From Atrina japonica (lineage: Eukaryota; Mollusca; Bivalvia; Pterioida; Pinnidae): a stretch of DNA of 64,000 bases. The stretch spans positions 981,501 through 1,045,500 of the forward strand of contig BROG01000153.1 in the NCBI GenBank assembly GCA_030159075.1, in the 5' to 3' direction. The number at the start of each line of letters is the position of its first letter. The first letter of the stretch is position 1. The notes below the pieces were generated by a model that saw only the letters and a program-made list of their open reading frames with translations, was not told the DNA's origin and did not search any database. Positions 61,290-64,000 of this stretch are shown here, one piece after another. A program made the position numbers and the translations under genes.

Positions 61290-63672
61290 ATGCCATGTCT
61301 ATGTTATGTTATCAGCTATTCCTTTGTCATGTTGTCAGCTATGACTATGTTATGTTGCTGGCAGTGTCTATGTTATGTTGTCATGCAGTGTCTATGTTAT
61401 GTTGTCAGCAGTGTCTGTTATGTTGTCATGCAGTGTCTGTTATGTTGTCATGCAGTGAATATGTTATGCAGTTGTGCAGTGTCTATGTTATGTTGTCAGC
61501 AATGTTTGTTATGTTGTCATGCAGTGTCTGTTATGTTGTCATGCAGTGTCTATGTTATGTTGTGAGCAGTGTCTGTTATGTTGTCATGCAGTGTCTCTTG
61601 TTGTCATGCAGTGACTATGTTATGCAGTCAAGCAATGTCTATGTTATGTTGTCATCAATGTCTGTTATGTTGCCATGCAGTGTCCATTATGCTGTCATGC
61701 AGTGTCTATGTTGTTGTCAGCAGTGTCTGTTATGTTGTCATGCAGTGTCTGTTATGCAGTGTCTATGTTATGTTGTTAGCAATGTCTGTTATGTTGTCAT
61801 GCAGTGTCCATTATGCTGTCATACAGTGTCTATGTTGTTGTCAGCAGTGTCTGTTATGTTGTCATGCAGTGTCTGTTATGTTGTCATGCAGTGTCTATGT
61901 TATGTTGTCAGCAGTGTCTGTTATGTTGTCATGCAGTGTGTTATGTAGACAAGTGTCTATGTTATGTTGTCATGTAGTGTCTATTTAATGTTGTCATGCC
62001 ATGTCTATGTTATGTTGTCAGCTATTCCTTTGTCATGTTGTCAGCTATGACTATGTTATGTTGCTGGCAGTGTCTATGTTATGTTGTTATGCAGTGTCTA
62101 TGTTATGTTGTCAGCAGTGTCTGTTATGTTGTCATGCAGTGTCTGTTATGTAGACAAGTGTCTATGTTATGTTGTCATGTAGTGTCTATTTAATGTTGTC
62201 AGCTGTGTCTGTGTTATGTTGCTGGCAGTGTATGTTATGTTGCTTTATGTTGCTGGCAGTGTCTATGTAATGTTGTCAGCAATGTCTGTTATGTAGTCAT
62301 GTAGTGTCTATTATGTTGACAACAGTGTTTTTGTTATGTTGTCAGCAGTGCATATGTATGTTGTCAGCAGGGTCTATGTAATTTTGTCAGCAGTGCCTAT
62401 GTTATATTGTCAGCAGTGTCTGTTATGTTACTGGCGGTGCCTATGTTATGTTGTCAGCAGTGTCTCTAATGTAGTGTTTGTTATGGTGCTAGCAGTGTCT
62501 ATGTTTTGTCGTCAGCAGAGTCTAAGTTATGTTATCAGCAGTGTCTGTTATGTTGTCATGCAGTGTCTATGTTATGTTATCAGCAGTGTCTGTTATGTTG
62601 TCATGCAGTGTCTATGTTATGTTGTCAGCTGTGTCAATGTTATGTTGGTGGCAGTTTCTATGTTATGTTGTTAGTAGTGTCTGTTATTTTGTCAGCTGTA
62701 TCTAGGTTGTAATGACAGCATTGTCTATGTTATTCATGCATGATGCTTGTTATATTGTCAGCTGTGTCTATGCTGTCAGTTGTTTCTATGTTGTCATGCA
62801 GTGTCTGTTATTTTGTAAGCTGTGTTAATGTTATTTTGTTAGCCATTATGTTGTCAGCAGTGTCTGTGGTATGTTGCTGGCAGTGTCTGTCTTATGTTGT
62901 CAGCAGTGTCTGTTGTCATGCAGTGTATTTTATGTTGACAAGTGTTTATGTCATGTTGTCAGCACTGTCTTTGTAATGTTGTCAGCAGTGTTTATGTTAT
63001 GTTGTCATGCAGTGCCTATGTTATGTTGCCAGCAGTCTATATATTTTTGTCAGTTATGTCTATGTTGTAATGACAGCAGTAGTCAGTAGTGTGTGTTATG
63101 CTGTCAGCAGTGCTTTTGTTGTTTTTGGCTGTGTCTATGTTATGCTGTCAGCAGTGACATATAATTTTGTCAGCTGTGTCTATGTTGTAATGACAGCAGT
63201 GTCTGTCATGTTGTCAGCAGTGTCTATGTTATGTTGTTAGCAGTGTCTATGTTATACTGCTGGCAGTGTCTATGTTGTCATGCAGTGTCTGTTATGTTGT
63301 CAGCAGTGTCTATATCAATTGTTAGCTGTGTCTATGTTGTAATGTCAACAGTGTCTATGTTATAAGCTGTGCATGTTATGTTGTCAGCAGTGTCTATTTT
63401 ATGTTGTCAGCAGTGTCTATATTAGGCTTTCAGCAGTGTCCATGTTATGTTTTCAGCAGTACATGTTCTGTTGTCAGCACTGTCCATTTTATGTTGTCAG
63501 CAGTGTCCATATTATGTTGCAAGCAGTGATTGTTATGTTGTCAGCTCTGGTATGTTGTCAGCTGTGTCTATGTTATGGTGTCATCTGTGTCTATGTTATC
63601 AACTGCATTTATGTTATGTTGTCAGCAGGGTCCATGTGATGCTGTCAGCTGTGTATATGTTATGTTGTCAGT
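61290..63672 (+). repeat. 2.4-kb minisatellite upstream of FN3K copy B
   Basis: Roughly 100 units of 19-24 bases (TCTATGTTATGTTGTCATG, CAGTG; TCTGTTATGTTGTCAGCAG). The opening block, with ATTCCTTTGTCATGTTGTC, recurs about 705 bases later at 62,000, so larger blocks were duplicated too. Same family and strand as the intron 1 array of copy A. Several long frames across it are repeat artefacts. Confidence 0.92.
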
Positions 63673-63739
63673 GAAGAATATATGTTCACCTTATTTATCT
63701 AAATAAATAATAAATACCTATTCTCTGATTCCCCCCACA

Positions 63740-64000
63740 ACGTTAAATGAGGGATGAAGGGAAACATCGTCATTTGAATCGGCTAGCTTAGAATCGACAA
63801 ATATAGATCTAGATCTATATCACTACAAATCAATTTACAATCATAACAATGCCAGCAACTACAAACGCTTCAACCCCCCTCCCCCTCTAAAAAGTTTCAA
63901 AATACATGGCAATTTGATTTTGTCATTCCACATACGTAGATATAAGGGCATGCTGACACTAAATGACAATGAACTGTAAAAAATGTATGAGTAAAAGTCA
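63740..64000. repeat. Upstream block of FN3K copy B, homologous to 37,480-37,995
   Basis: Collinear with the block upstream of copy A and running off the right edge, so the end of the segmental duplication is not in the window. It sits 3.7 kb upstream of the copy B start instead of 0.7 kb, because the 2.4-kb minisatellite at 61,290-63,672 and further sequence lie between. Confidence 0.8.

Noticed and set aside
61278..63674. Many plus-strand frames of 65-217 codons
   Set aside because: Minisatellite translation, the same composition as the 35-kb array.

Overview
The window is eukaryotic, intron-rich, AT-rich genomic DNA. It most likely comes from a lophotrochozoan, probably a bivalve mollusc. 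That assignment is an inference from long introns with GT..AG borders, a high density of the palindrome TACATGTA, tRNA-headed SINEs, Penelope-like and Ty3-type retroelements, many short terminal-inverted-repeat elements, and metazoan gene content. No bacterial features (operons, Shine-Dalgarno starts) are present.

Three host genes can be rebuilt exon by exon. (1) On the plus strand, 15,090-21,413 encodes SMIM14 (small integral membrane protein 14) in four coding exons, 102 residues. (2) and (3) On the minus strand, 29,369-36,801 and 50,264-60,062 are two complete tandem paralogues of the fructosamine/ketosamine-3-kinase family (FN3K/FN3KRP), eight coding exons each, with identical intron positions and phases. 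They encode 306 and 313 residues. Copy A (29-37 kb) keeps the family motifs. Copy B (50-60 kb) is open throughout but altered near the kinase motif after [12 protein letters not shown]. Sequence upstream of each start codon (about 37.5-38.0 kb and 63.7-64.0 kb) is also homologous, so the duplication was segmental and continues past the right edge.

Layout: 1-15 kb is gene-poor sequence with SINEs, foldbacks, a TTAA-flanked element, mollusc-type dispersed repeats and a decayed Penelope-like RT. 15-22.6 kb is SMIM14. 22.6-29 kb is spacer with miniature elements. 29-37 kb is FN3K copy A. 38-47 kb is a transposon nest: LINE remnants, one of them split by a young Ty3-type element with 178-bp LTRs that look identical and an ATTAG target duplication. 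47-50 kb is spacer holding a Penelope/retrozyme-type end with a hammerhead-ribozyme motif. 50-60 kb is FN3K copy B. 61-64 kb is a large minisatellite and the duplicated upstream block.

The least ordinary signals are: (a) two dispersed copies, on opposite strands, of a hammerhead-ribozyme core whose stems are kept although their sequences differ; (b) a minisatellite family with a shared core (TGTTGTCAGCAGTGT) that appears four times around the two FN3K genes, in both orientations, so that in copy A it flanks exons 2-4 with complementary arrays; (c) the diverged kinase copy B; (d) the nested young LTR element whose pol is frameshifted despite identical LTRs. Exon borders were read base by base. 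Transposon borders were judged by eye and may be off by several bases.
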